Source: Chryseobacterium sp. G0201
Lineage (GTDB): Bacteria > Bacteroidota > Bacteroidia > Flavobacteriales > Weeksellaceae
Assembly: GCF_003815655.1 (NCBI RefSeq)
Contig: NZ_CP033917.1
Coordinates: forward strand, 3,534,001-3,598,000
Direction: 5' to 3'
Length of the DNA stretch: 64,000 nucleotides
Every line of letters starts with the position of its first letter. Within the stretch, counting starts at the first letter, position 1. Shown here piece by piece: positions 18,179 to 27,390 of this stretch. The notes beneath the pieces are model-generated. The model saw only the letters and a list, made by a program, of their open reading frames with translations, was not told the origin of the DNA and did not search any database. The translations under genes were made by a program, and so were the position numbers.

Positions 18179-19343
18179 TGGAGGTCTAGATACCTCTTAC
18201 TGTGCCAAATATTTGAGTGAAACACTTGGATATGAGGTGTATGCAGTAACTGTAAATACCGGAGGTTTTTCTAAAGAAGAGGAAAAAGAATTGGAGAAAA
18301 AAGCCTTTAATCTTGGGGTAAAAGAATACAGGTGCGTTGATGCTCAGGAAGATTATTACAATTCTTGCGTAAAATATTTGATCTTTGGAAATGTCTTGAA
18401 AAACAATACATATCCATTATCTGTAAGTGCTGAACGTACGATCCAAGCGCAGGAAATTGCAAAATATGCTATTGAAATTGGTGCTGATGCCATTGCTCAC
18501 GGAAGTACAGGAGCTGGAAATGACCAGGTTCGTTTCGACTTAATTTTTCAGGTAATGTGCCCAAATGTAGAAATTATTACGCCGATTCGTGATATGTCTT
18601 TATCTCGTGAAGAAGAAATTGAGTTTTTGAAAAGCCATGGCTACGAAATGGAATTCCAGAAAGCACAATATTCTGTAAATAAAGGACTTTGGGGAACTTC
18701 AGTTGGCGGAAAAGAAACGTTGACTTCAAGAAATTATCTTCCGGAAGAAGCTTTTCCATCTCAAATTAAAGAAACTCAGCCTTCAGAACTGGAAATTGAG
18801 TTCAAGAATGGTGAAGTTGTAGCGGTAAACGGAGAAAATTTTGAACATTCGGTATATGCGATTCAAAAAATTGAAGAATTGGCTTCTGCGTACGGAATCG
18901 GTCGCGATATCCACGTTGGAGATACGATTGTTGGAATTAAAGGAAGAGTCGGTTTCGAAGCGGCGGCGGCATCTGTGATCATCAAAGCACACCATTTATT
19001 GGAAAAACATACGCTTTCAAAATATCAGCAGATGATGAAGTCTCAATTGTCTGATTGGTACGGAAACTGGCTTCACGAAGCACTTTTCTTAGATCCTGTA
19101 ATGAGAAATATCGAGTCTTTTTTAGTCGATTCTCAAAAAACGGTAAGCGGAAAAGTTTTTGTGACCCTTCATCCATACAGATTTATCTTAAACGGAATTG
19201 AGTCTAAACATGATCTAATGTCCGATAAATTCGGAAGCTATGGCGAGGCGAACAGAGCATGGACGGGAGAAGATGTGAAAGGCTACACAAAAATCGTAAG
19301 CAATTCTTTAAATATATATCATCAGATTAATTCTGGATTTTAA
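18150..19343 (+). CDS. argG: Argininosuccinate synthase
   Basis: The 397-residue cytosolic enzyme joins citrulline and aspartate using ATP. It starts with the ATP-pyrophosphatase loop AFSGGLDTSYC and contains the family stretch AHGSTGAGNDQVRFDL. Length is normal for the family. It overlaps the GNAT gene upstream, pointing to translational coupling. A REP-like hairpin separates it from argC. Confidence 0.95.
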   Translation: MSKKVILAFSGGLDTSYCAKYLSETLGYEVYAVTVNTGGFSKEEEKELEKKAFNLGVKEYRCVDAQEDYYNSCVKYLIFGNVLKNNTYPLSVSAERTIQAQEIAKYAIEIGADAIAHGSTGAGNDQVRFDLIFQVMCPNVEIITPIRDMSLSREEEIEFLKSHGYEMEFQKAQYSVNKGLWGTSVGGKETLTSRNYLPEEAFPSQIKETQPSELEIEFKNGEVVAVNGENFEHSVYAIQKIEELASAYGIGRDIHVGDTIVGIKGRVGFEAAAASVIIKAHHLLEKHTLSKYQQMMKSQLSDWYGNWLHEALFLDPVMRNIESFLVDSQKTVSGKVFVTLHPYRFILNGIESKHDLMSDKFGSYGEANRAWTGEDVKGYTKIVSNSLNIYHQINSGF

Positions 19344-19345
19344 CA

Positions 19346-19394
19346 GAGAACCCGAAGGGTTCAATAACAATAGCCATAGGTACAACCTGTGGAA
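19346..19394 (+). repeat. REP-like hairpin pair between argG and argC
   Basis: GAACCCGAAGGGTTC is a perfect hairpin with a GAA loop. It is followed by AATAGCCATAGGTACAACC and TGTGG, forming a second weak hairpin. The same two-hairpin layout recurs at 30074-30124 beside the RAYT transposase gene. Confidence 0.65.
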
Positions 19395-19402
19395 AAAATA
19401 AA

Positions 19403-20389
19403 ATGATTGAGATTAATCAAAAAGAAATAAAAACAGCAGGAATAATCGGTGCCAACGGCTACACAGGAAGCGAATTAGTTCGTCTGTTGGCTTTTCATCC
19501 CAATGTGACTTTGAGTTTTTTATATAGTCGTTCAAATTCGGGGACAAAGATTTCAGATTTGTACCCGGATTTAGCGACGGTTTGTGAAATGGTTTTAACG
19601 GATCAGCCTGAAGATGTAGACATTTTGTTTTTATGTCTTCCTCACAAAGAAAGTCAAAATTGGCTGACTCAGAATGCTGTAAAAGATGAAACGTTAGTAA
19701 TCGATTTAGGAAATGATTTTCGTTTAGATGGTAATTTAGGAAACAGAAATTTTATCTACGGTTTGCCTGAAATCAACAAAAAACAACTTTTAGGAGCAAA
19801 AAGTATTGCAAATCCGGGATGTTTTGCGACAGCGATTCAATTGGCTTTGCTTCCATTAGCTCAGAAAGGATTGTTGAATGAGGTTTACACAACGGGAATT
19901 ACAGGTTCAACAGGTGCCGGTCAATCTTTACAGCCGACGACGCATTTTACCTGGAGAAACGATAATATTTCAGCCTATAAAACTTTGACACATCAGCATG
20001 TGGATGAGATTTTACAGCAGTTAGTTTCTTTTAATACGAATGAAATCAGTCTGAATTTTGTTCCATGGAGAGGAGATTTTACGAGAGGAATTTTTACAAG
20101 TTCCACGGTGAAAACAGATTTAGAACTTTCAGATATCAATCAATTGTATCAGGATTTTTATGCAGATGAGCCTTTTGTAAAGGTAAGTGAGAAAGCAATT
20201 GATTTAAAACAGGTTGTCAATACCAATCGCTGTGTGATTCATATAGAAAAGAGTGGAAATGTTGCGGTTATTCACTCAGCGATTGACAATTTGTTGAAAG
20301 GAGCTTCTGGACAGGCCGTTCAAAACATGAACATTGCAATGGGTTGGGAAGAGAATTTAGGATTGAACTTGAAGCCTGTGGCGTTTTAA
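19403..20389 (+). CDS. argC: N-acyl-gamma-glutamyl-phosphate reductase
   Basis: The 328-residue enzyme reduces N-acyl-glutamyl phosphate to the semialdehyde with NADPH. It has the nucleotide-binding GIIGANGYTGSELVRLLAFH and the active-site SIANPGCFATAIQLALL with Cys140. It is somewhat shorter than the common 340-350 residues but complete. A ~200-bp repeat copy lies between it and argD. Confidence 0.93.
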   Translation: MIEINQKEIKTAGIIGANGYTGSELVRLLAFHPNVTLSFLYSRSNSGTKISDLYPDLATVCEMVLTDQPEDVDILFLCLPHKESQNWLTQNAVKDETLVIDLGNDFRLDGNLGNRNFIYGLPEINKKQLLGAKSIANPGCFATAIQLALLPLAQKGLLNEVYTTGITGSTGAGQSLQPTTHFTWRNDNISAYKTLTHQHVDEILQQLVSFNTNEISLNFVPWRGDFTRGIFTSSTVKTDLELSDINQLYQDFYADEPFVKVSEKAIDLKQVVNTNRCVIHIEKSGNVAVIHSAIDNLLKGASGQAVQNMNIAMGWEENLGLNLKPVAF

Positions 20390-20440
20390 ATGTCAATTGT
20401 CAATAAGCCAATCGTGAATTTTTAAACTCAAAGTAAAACC

Positions 20441-20640
20441 GACCTAGGAAAATGGAGCGTTAAGAAAAATAGTTTTGTGAACGTTAAAGAAATTCTACTG
20501 TTCGAAGCGCGAGACAAATGCCAAATCGAAGAACAAATGTCGATTTCGCGCAAGTTTTAGAATTTTTAGAGAACAAAAATATTTTTTAGCGGAATTTTCC
20601 AGTCTTGAATTTTTGTTTCTTTTGTTTCAAGACAAAAGAA
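20441..20640 (+). repeat. ~200-bp dispersed hairpin repeat, copy 1
   Basis: This copy fills most of the argC-argD gap. It contains, in order, GGAAAATGGAGCGTTAAG, ATTCTACTGTTCGAAGCGCG, a variable loop, TTCGCGCAAGTTTTAGAATT, TTAGCGGAA and a terminal hairpin at 20617-20640 (TTCTTTTGT paired with ACAAAAGAA). The inner blocks are inverted and can pair. The same element recurs at 24856, 33381 and 41535 in the same orientation. Confidence 0.85.
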
Positions 20641-20659
20641 ATTAATTAAAACAAAAAAA

Positions 20660-21799
20660 ATGAATTTATTCAACGTATATCCATTATTTAATATAAATCC
20701 AGTAAAAGCTCAGGGATCATTTCTTTGGGACGATAAAGGAGAAAAATATCTTGATTTTTACGGAGGTCACGCGGTAATTTCTATCGGGCACAACCATCCG
20801 CATTATCAAACTCAATTAAAAAAGCAATTAGATAAAATATCTTTCTATTCAAACTCGGTTCAGAATGAATTGCAAACTGAATTAGCTGAGAAATTAGGAA
20901 AACTTTCAGGCTTGGAAGATTACAACTTATTTTTATGTAATTCAGGAGCCGAAGCTAACGAAAATGCTTTGAAATTGGCTTCTTTCAATAATGGAAAAAG
21001 TAAAGTGCTGTTTTTTTCAGGTTCATTTCACGGCAGAACTTCTGCGGCAGTTTCTGTAACCGATAATCCTAAAATCGTAGCTCCGGTAAATTATGATGAG
21101 AGATTCATTAAATCTGAATGGAATAATATCGAACAGCTTGAAGCAATTTTCGAAAAACAAGGAAGTGAAATTTCATCTGTAATTATAGAAGGAATTCAAG
21201 GAGTTGGAGGAATTATGATACCAACGATTGAATTTTTAACTAAAACTAAAGAACTGTGTGAAAAATACAATGCTGTTTTGATTTTGGATGAAGTTCAGTC
21301 AGGTTACGGAAGAAGCGGATATTTTTTTGCTCATCAGGAATTTGGAATTGAAGCCGATATCATCACAACAGCCAAAGGAATGGGTAATGGTTTCCCAATC
21401 GGTGGTGTTTTAATTCACCCAAAATTTCAGGCAAGCAACGGTTTGCTAGGAACAACTTTTGGCGGAAATCACTTAGCTTGTGTTGCTGCGATTGCTGTAT
21501 TGGACGTAATGAAAGATGAAAATCTCATCGAAAATGCTCAGGAAATGGGCGTTTATATTGAAAATGAAATTAAAGATTTTCCACATATTAAAACCATCCG
21601 AAGGAAAGGATTGATGATTGGGATTGAACTCGACAGGGATTGCTCGGAAGTGAGGAACAGCCTGTTGTACAATCATCATATTTTCACAGGAAATTCCAAT
21701 GATAAGGCTGTGTTGAGGATTCTTCCGGCGCTTAATATTAAAAAAGAAGAAACCGATATTTTTATTAATGCTTTGAAAGAAGTATTGGAGGAAATTTAA
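20660..21799 (+). CDS. argD: Acylornithine aminotransferase
   Basis: The 379-residue PLP enzyme converts N-acyl-glutamate semialdehyde to N-acylornithine. It has the class III aminotransferase features ILDEVQSGYGRSG and TTAKGMGNGFPIGG, with the PLP lysine at 239, and an early FYGGHAVISIGHNHP. Length matches ArgD. It is preceded by a repeat copy, so it may have its own promoter or be transcribed through the repeat. Confidence 0.92.
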   Translation: MNLFNVYPLFNINPVKAQGSFLWDDKGEKYLDFYGGHAVISIGHNHPHYQTQLKKQLDKISFYSNSVQNELQTELAEKLGKLSGLEDYNLFLCNSGAEANENALKLASFNNGKSKVLFFSGSFHGRTSAAVSVTDNPKIVAPVNYDERFIKSEWNNIEQLEAIFEKQGSEISSVIIEGIQGVGGIMIPTIEFLTKTKELCEKYNAVLILDEVQSGYGRSGYFFAHQEFGIEADIITTAKGMGNGFPIGGVLIHPKFQASNGLLGTTFGGNHLACVAAIAVLDVMKDENLIENAQEMGVYIENEIKDFPHIKTIRRKGLMIGIELDRDCSEVRNSLLYNHHIFTGNSNDKAVLRILPALNIKKEETDIFINALKEVLEEI

Positions 21800-21819
21800 A
21801 CTGTGAAAACATTACGGTC

Positions 21820-21899
21820 TGTCGTTCTGAATGAAACGAAGTGGAATGAAGAATCTCTTTTTATAATATTAATAGATTCTTCCTTCGTCAGAATGACAA
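21820..21899. repeat. Inverted repeat in the argD-argF' gap
   Basis: TGTCGTTCTGA and GAAGAATCT on the left pair with AGATTCTTC and TCAGAATGACA on the right around a short AT-rich loop. Together they make a long hairpin just after argD, possibly a terminator-like or transcript-stabilising element. Confidence 0.6.
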
Positions 21900-21914
21900 A
21901 CGCAACTTTCAATT

Positions 21915-21989
21915 GCTGAGTGAAACGCCCTTGCGAACGTAAAAAATCTTGGTAGTTAAAAAAAACTTTGCGACCATAGCGTTAAAAAC
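21915..21989 (+). repeat. Second dispersed repeat family, copy 1
   Basis: GCTGAGTGAAACGCCCTTGC, GAACGTAAAAAATCTT and CTTTGCGACC-GCGTTAAAAA recur, with changes, at 63626-63706 in the same orientation and at 34434-34532 and 37625-37697 inverted. It is non-coding and lies before argF'. Confidence 0.75.
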
Positions 21990-22034
21990 TCAACACGAAT
22001 ATGTAAGATAAAAAATCTTTAAAATCAATTCAAA

Positions 22035-22994
22035 ATGAAAAAATTCACCTCTGTAAGCGATATTGAAAACTTACAGGAAATTATAAAAAAAGCTTTACAA
22101 ATTAAAGAAAATCCTCTTTCGGAAACCGAGAAAGGAAAAGGAAAAACAATAGGACTTGTATTTTTAAATTCAAGTTTGAGAACTCGTTTAAGTAGTCAGA
22201 TTGCAGCACAAAATTTAGGTTTAAATGTTTTAACTTTAAATGCAGCTCAGGAAGCATGGAATCTGGAATTCGCAGACGGAGCCGTAATGAACGGCGATAC
22301 GGTAGAGCATATCAAAGATGCCATTGAAGTATTAAATCAATATTGTGACATCATTGCGGTTCGTTGTTTTGCAGGAATGAAAAGCAAGGAAGATGATGTT
22401 AACGAAAGCATTTTGAGCCAGTTCGAGAAACATGCGAAAGTTCCGGTAATTTCTCTGGAATCGGCTACTCGTCATCCGTTGCAAAGCTTGGCTGATTGTA
22501 TCACGATTACCGAAAACTGGAAAGAAGAGCGTAAACCAAAAGTAGTTTTAACTTGGGCGCCTCATATCAAACCGATTGCTCATGCGGTAGGAAATTCCTT
22601 CGCAGAATGGATGCAGGAAATGGATGTTGAGCTGGTAATCGCGAATCCAGAAGGCTATGATTTGGATAAAAATTTCACGAAAAATGTAAAAGTGGTTCAT
22701 AATCAGGATGAGGCGTTAAAAGATGCTGATTTTATTTATGTGAAAAACTGGTCGTCTTTTGACGATTACGCAGCAATGCCTGAAGTGAAAGAAAACTGGA
22801 TGTTGACGAATGAAAAATTAGCCAACACCAATCAGGCAAAAGTGATGCACTGTCTTCCGGTTCGTCGAAATGTAGAATTGAGTGATGAGGTAATGGATGG
22901 TAAAAATTCTATCATTTACCAACAGGCAAAAAACCGGATTTTCTCTGCGCAGGCTGTTTTTTCTGAAATTTTAGATGAAATTAATTCAAAATAA
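22035..22994 (+). CDS. argF': N-acylornithine carbamoyltransferase, predicted N-succinylornithine type
   Basis: The 319-residue enzyme transfers a carbamoyl group to N-acylornithine. It has the carbamoyl-phosphate site SSLRTRLSSQ, which lacks the plain STRT form of ornithine carbamoyltransferase, and VRCFAGM and HCLPVRRNVE. Motif MNGDTVEHIKDA places Val90 where Xanthomonas acetylornithine enzyme has Glu92 and Bacteroides fragilis succinylornithine enzyme has Pro90. Changing that Glu to Pro, Ser, Val or Ala is known to switch the enzyme to succinylornithine. Val90 therefore predicts an N-succinylornithine substrate. It is eight bases upstream of argB. Confidence 0.9.
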   Translation: MKKFTSVSDIENLQEIIKKALQIKENPLSETEKGKGKTIGLVFLNSSLRTRLSSQIAAQNLGLNVLTLNAAQEAWNLEFADGAVMNGDTVEHIKDAIEVLNQYCDIIAVRCFAGMKSKEDDVNESILSQFEKHAKVPVISLESATRHPLQSLADCITITENWKEERKPKVVLTWAPHIKPIAHAVGNSFAEWMQEMDVELVIANPEGYDLDKNFTKNVKVVHNQDEALKDADFIYVKNWSSFDDYAAMPEVKENWMLTNEKLANTNQAKVMHCLPVRRNVELSDEVMDGKNSIIYQQAKNRIFSAQAVFSEILDEINSK

Positions 22995-23001
22995 TTAAAT
23001 C

Positions 23002-23796
23002 ATGCAAGAAAAGCTTTTTGTTGTAAAAATCGGCGGTGCTTTAATTGATGATGAGGAATTATTGAACGAATTTCTGAAGCAGTTTTCTGAAATTAAGGAG
23101 AAGAAAATTTTAGTTCACGGAGGCGGAAAATTAGCAACAACATTAGCAGATAAATTAGGTGTTGAACAGAAAATGATCAACGGACGAAGAATCACAGATA
23201 AAGATACCTTGGATATTGTGGCGATGGTGTATGCAGGAGGAATCAACAAAAATATTGTGGCAAAACTTCAGCATAAAAAATGTAAAGCAATAGGATTTTC
23301 GGGAGCTGATGCCAATTTAATTAAAGCAAAAAAAAGAGAACACGCAGAAATAGATTTCGGATTTGTAGGAGATATTGAGAAGAAAAGTGTGAATAAGAAA
23401 TTGATCTCAAAATTGATTAAACTTAAATTGGTTCCAGTATTTTCAGCGATTACGCACGACAAAAAAGGAAATCTTTTCAATACCAATGCAGACACGATTG
23501 CTTCGGTAATTGCTCAGGCTTTGTCTGCAAAATATGATGTAGAATTATTGTATTGTTTTGATAAAGAAGGTGTTTTGGAGGATGTTGAAAATCCTGAATC
23601 TGTCATAAAAAATATTTCTGAAGGAGAATTTTCTGTTTTAAAAAATGAAGGAAAACTTCACAAAGGAATTCTACCAAAATTAGAAAACGCTCTTGGAGCC
23701 ATAAAAAATAATGTAAATAAGGTATTCTTAATTAAAGAAACCGAATTGAAAAACCATATAGAAAACCATCATGCAGGAACTGAAATCTGTTTATAG
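23002..23796 (+). CDS. argB: N-acylglutamate kinase
   Basis: The 264-residue amino-acid kinase phosphorylates N-acylglutamate. Its start FVVKIGGALIDD and the glycine loop ILVHGGGKLAT are diagnostic, and NTNADTIASVIAQALSA is the conserved late motif. It follows argF' closely and overlaps the argE-like gene by 26 bases, so the three are one transcription unit. It is shorter than arginine-inhibited kinases and lacks their N-terminal helix, suggesting no strong arginine feedback; that is inference. Confidence 0.92.
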   Translation: MQEKLFVVKIGGALIDDEELLNEFLKQFSEIKEKKILVHGGGKLATTLADKLGVEQKMINGRRITDKDTLDIVAMVYAGGINKNIVAKLQHKKCKAIGFSGADANLIKAKKREHAEIDFGFVGDIEKKSVNKKLISKLIKLKLVPVFSAITHDKKGNLFNTNADTIASVIAQALSAKYDVELLYCFDKEGVLEDVENPESVIKNISEGEFSVLKNEGKLHKGILPKLENALGAIKNNVNKVFLIKETELKNHIENHHAGTEICL

Positions 23797-24853
23797 TAAA
23801 GAAGAGTTACTGAATAACGCAGTGGATTTGTTGAAAAAACTGATTGAAATTCCATCATTCAGCAAAGATGAATATAATACGTCTGTGGAGATTGAAAACT
23901 TTTTTAAAAAGAACAATATTCCGACAAAACGTTTTAGAAATAACATCTGGGCGGTGAACAAAAATTTTGATGTGTTCAAACCGTCGATTTTGCTGAATAC
24001 GCATCACGACACCGTAAAACCAAATAAAGCTTACACTTTAGATCCGTTTTTAGCGATTGAAAAGGATGGAAAGCTGTTCGGATTAGGAAGTAATGATGCT
24101 GGGGCTTCTCTGGTTTCTATGGCGCAGGTTTTTTTACATTTTTATGATAAAGAAGATTTAAAATATAATTTAGTTGTTGCTTTGACGGCTGAGGAGGAGA
24201 TTTCAGGTTTTGACGGAATTGAAGCTTTATTTCCCCAACTACCAAATATCGAGCTTGCCATTGTAGGAGAACCAACGCAGATGAATCTGGCAATCGCGGA
24301 AAAAGGACTTTTGGTTATTGATGGGGAAATGAAAGGCACTCCTTCTCACGCCGCTCATCCGAATAACGATAATTCAATTGTAAAATGTATGGAAGATTTA
24401 CAGCAGATTTTAAGCTTTAAATTTCCAAAGGTTTCGGATTATTTGGGTGAAGTTAAAGTTACATTGTCTGGAATTCATGCGGGAGTTCAGCATAACGTAG
24501 TTCCGGAATCTTGTGCTTTTACTTTAGATGTTAGGGTTACGGATGAATATTCTAATGAAGAAGCGTTTGAAATCATTCAATCACAGATGAAATCAACCTT
24601 AACGGCAAGATCTTTCAGGCTAAATTCTTCAAAAATCGAAATGGATCATACTTTTGTAAAAGCAGGTTTGGAAATTGGGAGGACAACTTACGGTTCACCA
24701 ACTTCATCTGATCAGGCAATTATTCCGTGTACATCGGTAAAAATCGGTCCCGGTGACAGTAGGCGCTCGCACACTGCGGATGAGTACATATATATAGATG
24801 AAATAAAAGAAGGAATTGAGATTTATATCCAGATTCTAGAAAGGGTTTTATAA
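23771..24853 (+). CDS. argE: M20-family N-acyl amino-acid deacylase (ArgE-like)
   Basis: The 360-residue zinc peptidase-family enzyme has the metal-site motifs LLNTHHDTVKPN (His79, Asp81), GSNDAGASL and LTAEEEISGFDG near residue 140. In a pathway with an N-acylornithine carbamoyltransferase, deacylation occurs on N-acylcitrulline, releasing citrulline for ArgG. It overlaps argB, implying coupled translation. Confidence 0.88.
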   Translation: MQELKSVYSKEELLNNAVDLLKKLIEIPSFSKDEYNTSVEIENFFKKNNIPTKRFRNNIWAVNKNFDVFKPSILLNTHHDTVKPNKAYTLDPFLAIEKDGKLFGLGSNDAGASLVSMAQVFLHFYDKEDLKYNLVVALTAEEEISGFDGIEALFPQLPNIELAIVGEPTQMNLAIAEKGLLVIDGEMKGTPSHAAHPNNDNSIVKCMEDLQQILSFKFPKVSDYLGEVKVTLSGIHAGVQHNVVPESCAFTLDVRVTDEYSNEEAFEIIQSQMKSTLTARSFRLNSSKIEMDHTFVKAGLEIGRTTYGSPTSSDQAIIPCTSVKIGPGDSRRSHTADEYIYIDEIKEGIEIYIQILERVL

Positions 24854-24855
24854 AA

Positions 24856-25084
24856 CGACTTCGGAAAATGAAGCGTTAAGAAAATTAATTCTGTGAACGT
24901 TAAGAAAATTCTACTGTTTGAAGCGCGAAACAAATATTAAATTGAAAAACAAATATTGAATTCGCGCAAGTTTTAGAATTTTTAGAGAACAGAAATAATT
25001 TTTAGCTGAAGTTTCCAGTCTTGAAATAATATTCGCCGACTTTATGGAGGCAATTTTTGTTTCTTTTGTTTCAAGACAAAAGAA
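24856..25084 (+). repeat. ~200-bp dispersed hairpin repeat, copy 2
   Basis: Same block order as copy 1, with about 27 extra bases (starting near 25026, ATAATATTCGCCGAC) inserted before the terminal hairpin. It begins directly after the argE stop and separates argE from argH. Confidence 0.85.
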
Positions 25085-25117
25085 AAATAAAGAATTTGAT
25101 TTTAGTTAGTTTTTTAC

Positions 25118-25242
25118 TGTTTTGACTACACTCAGCAGGCAATGAAGTTTGAAATATTTTTAATAAAGATTTATGCAAAAATTAAATTAGAAATGAAAGA
25201 CTTGTACAAAATAATAAGGTGTCCTGCTGGGTGGTTAAAACA
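25118..25242. repeat. Inverted repeat in the argE-argH gap
   Basis: The arm at 25118-25139 (TGTTTTGACTACACTCAGCA) pairs imperfectly with 25223-25242 (CCTGCTGGGTGGTTAAAACA). It is non-coding. With the repeat just before it, it fills the 413-base gap before argH. Confidence 0.55.
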
Positions 25243-25266
25243 AACTAAATTTTTAAAGAAAAAAAT

Positions 25267-26571
25267 ATGAAAAAGATATGGCAGAAGGATGACCTTGCCA
25301 CCAATATATTAGTCAATAAATTTACAGTCGGGAAAGATCTTGACTTTGATGAGCGTTTAGCAAAATACGACGTTAAAGGTTCGATGGCGCACTGTAAAAT
25401 GTTGGCAGAAGTAGGAATTATTTCCAATGAAGAGTCAAAGCAGATGTTGTCTGTTTTGGAAGAAATTTTGAAAGATATCGAAAACGAAACTTTTGAAATC
25501 GATAAAAATGCGGAAGATATCCATTCACAAGTTGAATCTATTTTAATTGAAAAACTAGGAGATACAGGAAAGAAAATTCATACGGCTCGTTCAAGAAATG
25601 ACCAGGTTTTGTTGGATATAAAACTGTATCTAGTCGATGAAATCCGTGAAATTACAGCATTGACAGACGAATTCTTTCAAATATTAATCAAACTGGCAGA
25701 TCAGCATAAAAATGTTCTTCTTCCTGGTTATACCCATTTACAAATCGCAATGCCTTCATCGTTTGGATTGTGGCTTGGAGCTTATGCTGAAGCTTTGTTG
25801 GATGATGTTGAAATGTTGTTCTCTGTTAAAAATATCATTAATAAAAATCCATTGGGTTCAGCGGCGGGATATGGTTCGTCTTTCCCGATTGACCGTGAGA
25901 GTACGACGTATAATTTAGGTTTTCAATCGATGAATTATAATTCTGTGTATGCTCAAATGACACGCGGGAAGTCGGAAAAAATGTTGTCGATGGCAATGGC
26001 AACTTTGGCTGGAACATTAGGAAAATTTGCGTATGATGTTTGCTTATATTTAAGTCAGAATTTTGATTTTATAAGCTTTCCAAATGAGTTTACAACGGGA
26101 AGCAGCATCATGCCACACAAGAAAAATCCGGATATTTTCGAATTGGTTCGTGCGCGTTGCAACAGAATTCAGTCGTTACCGAATGAATTTATGTTGTTAA
26201 CGAGCAATCTTCCTTCAGGCTATCACAGAGATATGCAGTTAACGAAGGAAATTCTTTTCCCTGCAATCGATTCGTTGAAAGAATGTCTTGAAATTTTAAG
26301 CTATACCTTACCGAATATTCAGGTGAAAGATGGAATTTTGGAAGATGAAAAGTATAAATACCTTTTCAGTGTAGAAAAGATCAATGAAGAAGTGAAAAAC
26401 GGAAGTTCATTCCGTGATGCGTACGTAAAAGTAGGGCAGGAGATTGAAAATAATGAGTTTGATTTTGAAATTGGAAATCTAAACCACACCCATCAGGGAA
26501 GTATCGGAAATCTTTGTTTGGATAAAATAGAATATCAGTTTAATAAACTGAAAAACAAATTGTTGGGTTGA
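25267..26571 (+). CDS. argH: Argininosuccinate lyase
   Basis: The 434-residue cytosolic enzyme splits argininosuccinate into arginine and fumarate, the last pathway step. It has HTARSRNDQVLLDIKLYL and the superfamily signature GSSIMPHKKNPDIFEL near residue 280. It lies 413 bases from argE, across repeats, but on the same strand. Confidence 0.94.
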   Translation: MKKIWQKDDLATNILVNKFTVGKDLDFDERLAKYDVKGSMAHCKMLAEVGIISNEESKQMLSVLEEILKDIENETFEIDKNAEDIHSQVESILIEKLGDTGKKIHTARSRNDQVLLDIKLYLVDEIREITALTDEFFQILIKLADQHKNVLLPGYTHLQIAMPSSFGLWLGAYAEALLDDVEMLFSVKNIINKNPLGSAAGYGSSFPIDRESTTYNLGFQSMNYNSVYAQMTRGKSEKMLSMAMATLAGTLGKFAYDVCLYLSQNFDFISFPNEFTTGSSIMPHKKNPDIFELVRARCNRIQSLPNEFMLLTSNLPSGYHRDMQLTKEILFPAIDSLKECLEILSYTLPNIQVKDGILEDEKYKYLFSVEKINEEVKNGSSFRDAYVKVGQEIENNEFDFEIGNLNHTHQGSIGNLCLDKIEYQFNKLKNKLLG

Positions 26572-26597
26572 TTTGTTTTAAATTAAGAACTATTCTT

Positions 26598-26695
26598 AGA
26601 TGCTTCGACTTAGCTCAGCATGACATCTCTAATACTAACCGTTTTATTAGCGATTCATTTATAGGGTTGTCGTGCTGAGCGAAGTCGAAGCATCT
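26598..26695. repeat. 28-bp-arm inverted repeat between argH and the Lrp-type regulator
   Basis: The arm at 26598-26625 (AGATGCTTCGACTTAGCTCA) pairs with 26668-26695 at 26 of 28 positions. It lies between two convergent genes and is likely to act as a bidirectional terminator-like hairpin. Confidence 0.7.
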
Positions 26696-26732
26696 TTAAT
26701 TTATTAGGAAAAGGCTTGATTTAAATAAAATT

Positions 26733-27194
26733 TTAACCTAAATCAATCTTAAACTTGGTAGATTTTTTAACCTCATGAAGAACAATAGAACTGTGATATT
26801 GTCCAATATTAGGAATATTTGAAATAATATTGACCGCAAATTCATTGTAAGAATTAATATCCTTTGCAATGATTTTCAGCATATAATCGTATTCGCCGGA
26901 AAGACTGATAATTTCCTGAACTTCATCATATTGAGTGATGTTTTTCTCGAACGTTTCCAAAACTTTTTTAGATTGTTCTTTCAGACGGACGTTGCAGTAA
27001 ACAACAATATTTAAACCCAGTTTTTCGCGGTTCAAGAGACCTACATATTTCTCGATAATTCCCTGTTTCTCTAGCTGTTTGATTCTTTCATAAGTCGGAG
27101 TAAAGGTAAGACCAATCTTTTCTGAAATGTCTTTCACAGAATAAGTAGAGTCCTCCTGAATGATGCTGAGAATCATTTTGTCTTTTAAGTCCAT
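26733..27194 (-). CDS. Lrp/AsnC-family transcriptional regulator
   Basis: From the ATG at 27192-27194 (a TTG two codons earlier is less likely) the protein has 153 residues. An N-terminal helix-turn-helix (YSVKDISEKIGLTFTPTYER) is followed by a RAM ligand-binding domain (IISLSGEYDYMLKIIAKD). Such proteins sense amino acids as oligomers. It lies convergent to argH and divergent from pyrB, so arginine or carbamoyl-phosphate genes are plausible targets, though no operator is recognised. Confidence 0.88.
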   Translation of the reverse strand: MDLKDKMILSIIQEDSTYSVKDISEKIGLTFTPTYERIKQLEKQGIIEKYVGLLNREKLGLNIVVYCNVRLKEQSKKVLETFEKNITQYDEVQEIISLSGEYDYMLKIIAKDINSYNEFAVNIISNIPNIGQYHSSIVLHEVKKSTKFKIDLG

Positions 27195-27214
27195 AAACAA
27201 GGTTTGAGTTTTAA

Positions 27215-27222
27215 CAAAAATA
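27215..27222 (-). promoter_or_regulatory. -7 element of the Lrp-type regulator
   Basis: TATTTTTG on the minus strand fits TAnnTTTG and lies 20 bases before the ATG. No clear -33 element is seen. Confidence 0.4.
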
Positions 27223-27282
27223 GTATTTAAAAATGAAAAGTAAAGAATGATTAAAGTTTTTTAATTTATTTGGAATTTTGGT

Positions 27283-27313
27283 TTTGTCAGTTTAAGAATT
27301 TATTGTATCTTTG
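27283..27313 (+). promoter_or_regulatory. Promoter of pyrB
   Basis: TTTG at 27283-27286 and TATCTTTG at 27306-27313, spaced by 19 bases, are an excellent Bacteroidota promoter. The expected start of transcription falls near 27319-27321. Confidence 0.7.
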
Positions 27314-27319
27314 CACCTA

Positions 27320-27388
27320 ATGAATAACACAGTATTTATATCATTAGAATTACCGGGCGTAGACGCCCTTTACGATATTTATTTATAG
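27320..27388 (+). CDS. Putative pyrB leader peptide
   Basis: A 22-codon ORF (starts MNNTVFISLE, ends ALYDIYL) lies between the pyrB promoter and a strong terminator. Its last codons are U-rich in RNA (TTTACGATATTTATTTATAG), and its stop codon is two bases before the terminator stem. This is the layout of the enterobacterial pyrBI attenuator, where a ribosome close behind RNA polymerase blocks the terminator hairpin. The ATG may be at the very 5' end of the transcript, so translation could be leaderless. Inference only. Confidence 0.45.
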   Translation: MNNTVFISLELPGVDALYDIYL

Positions 27389-27390
27389 TA

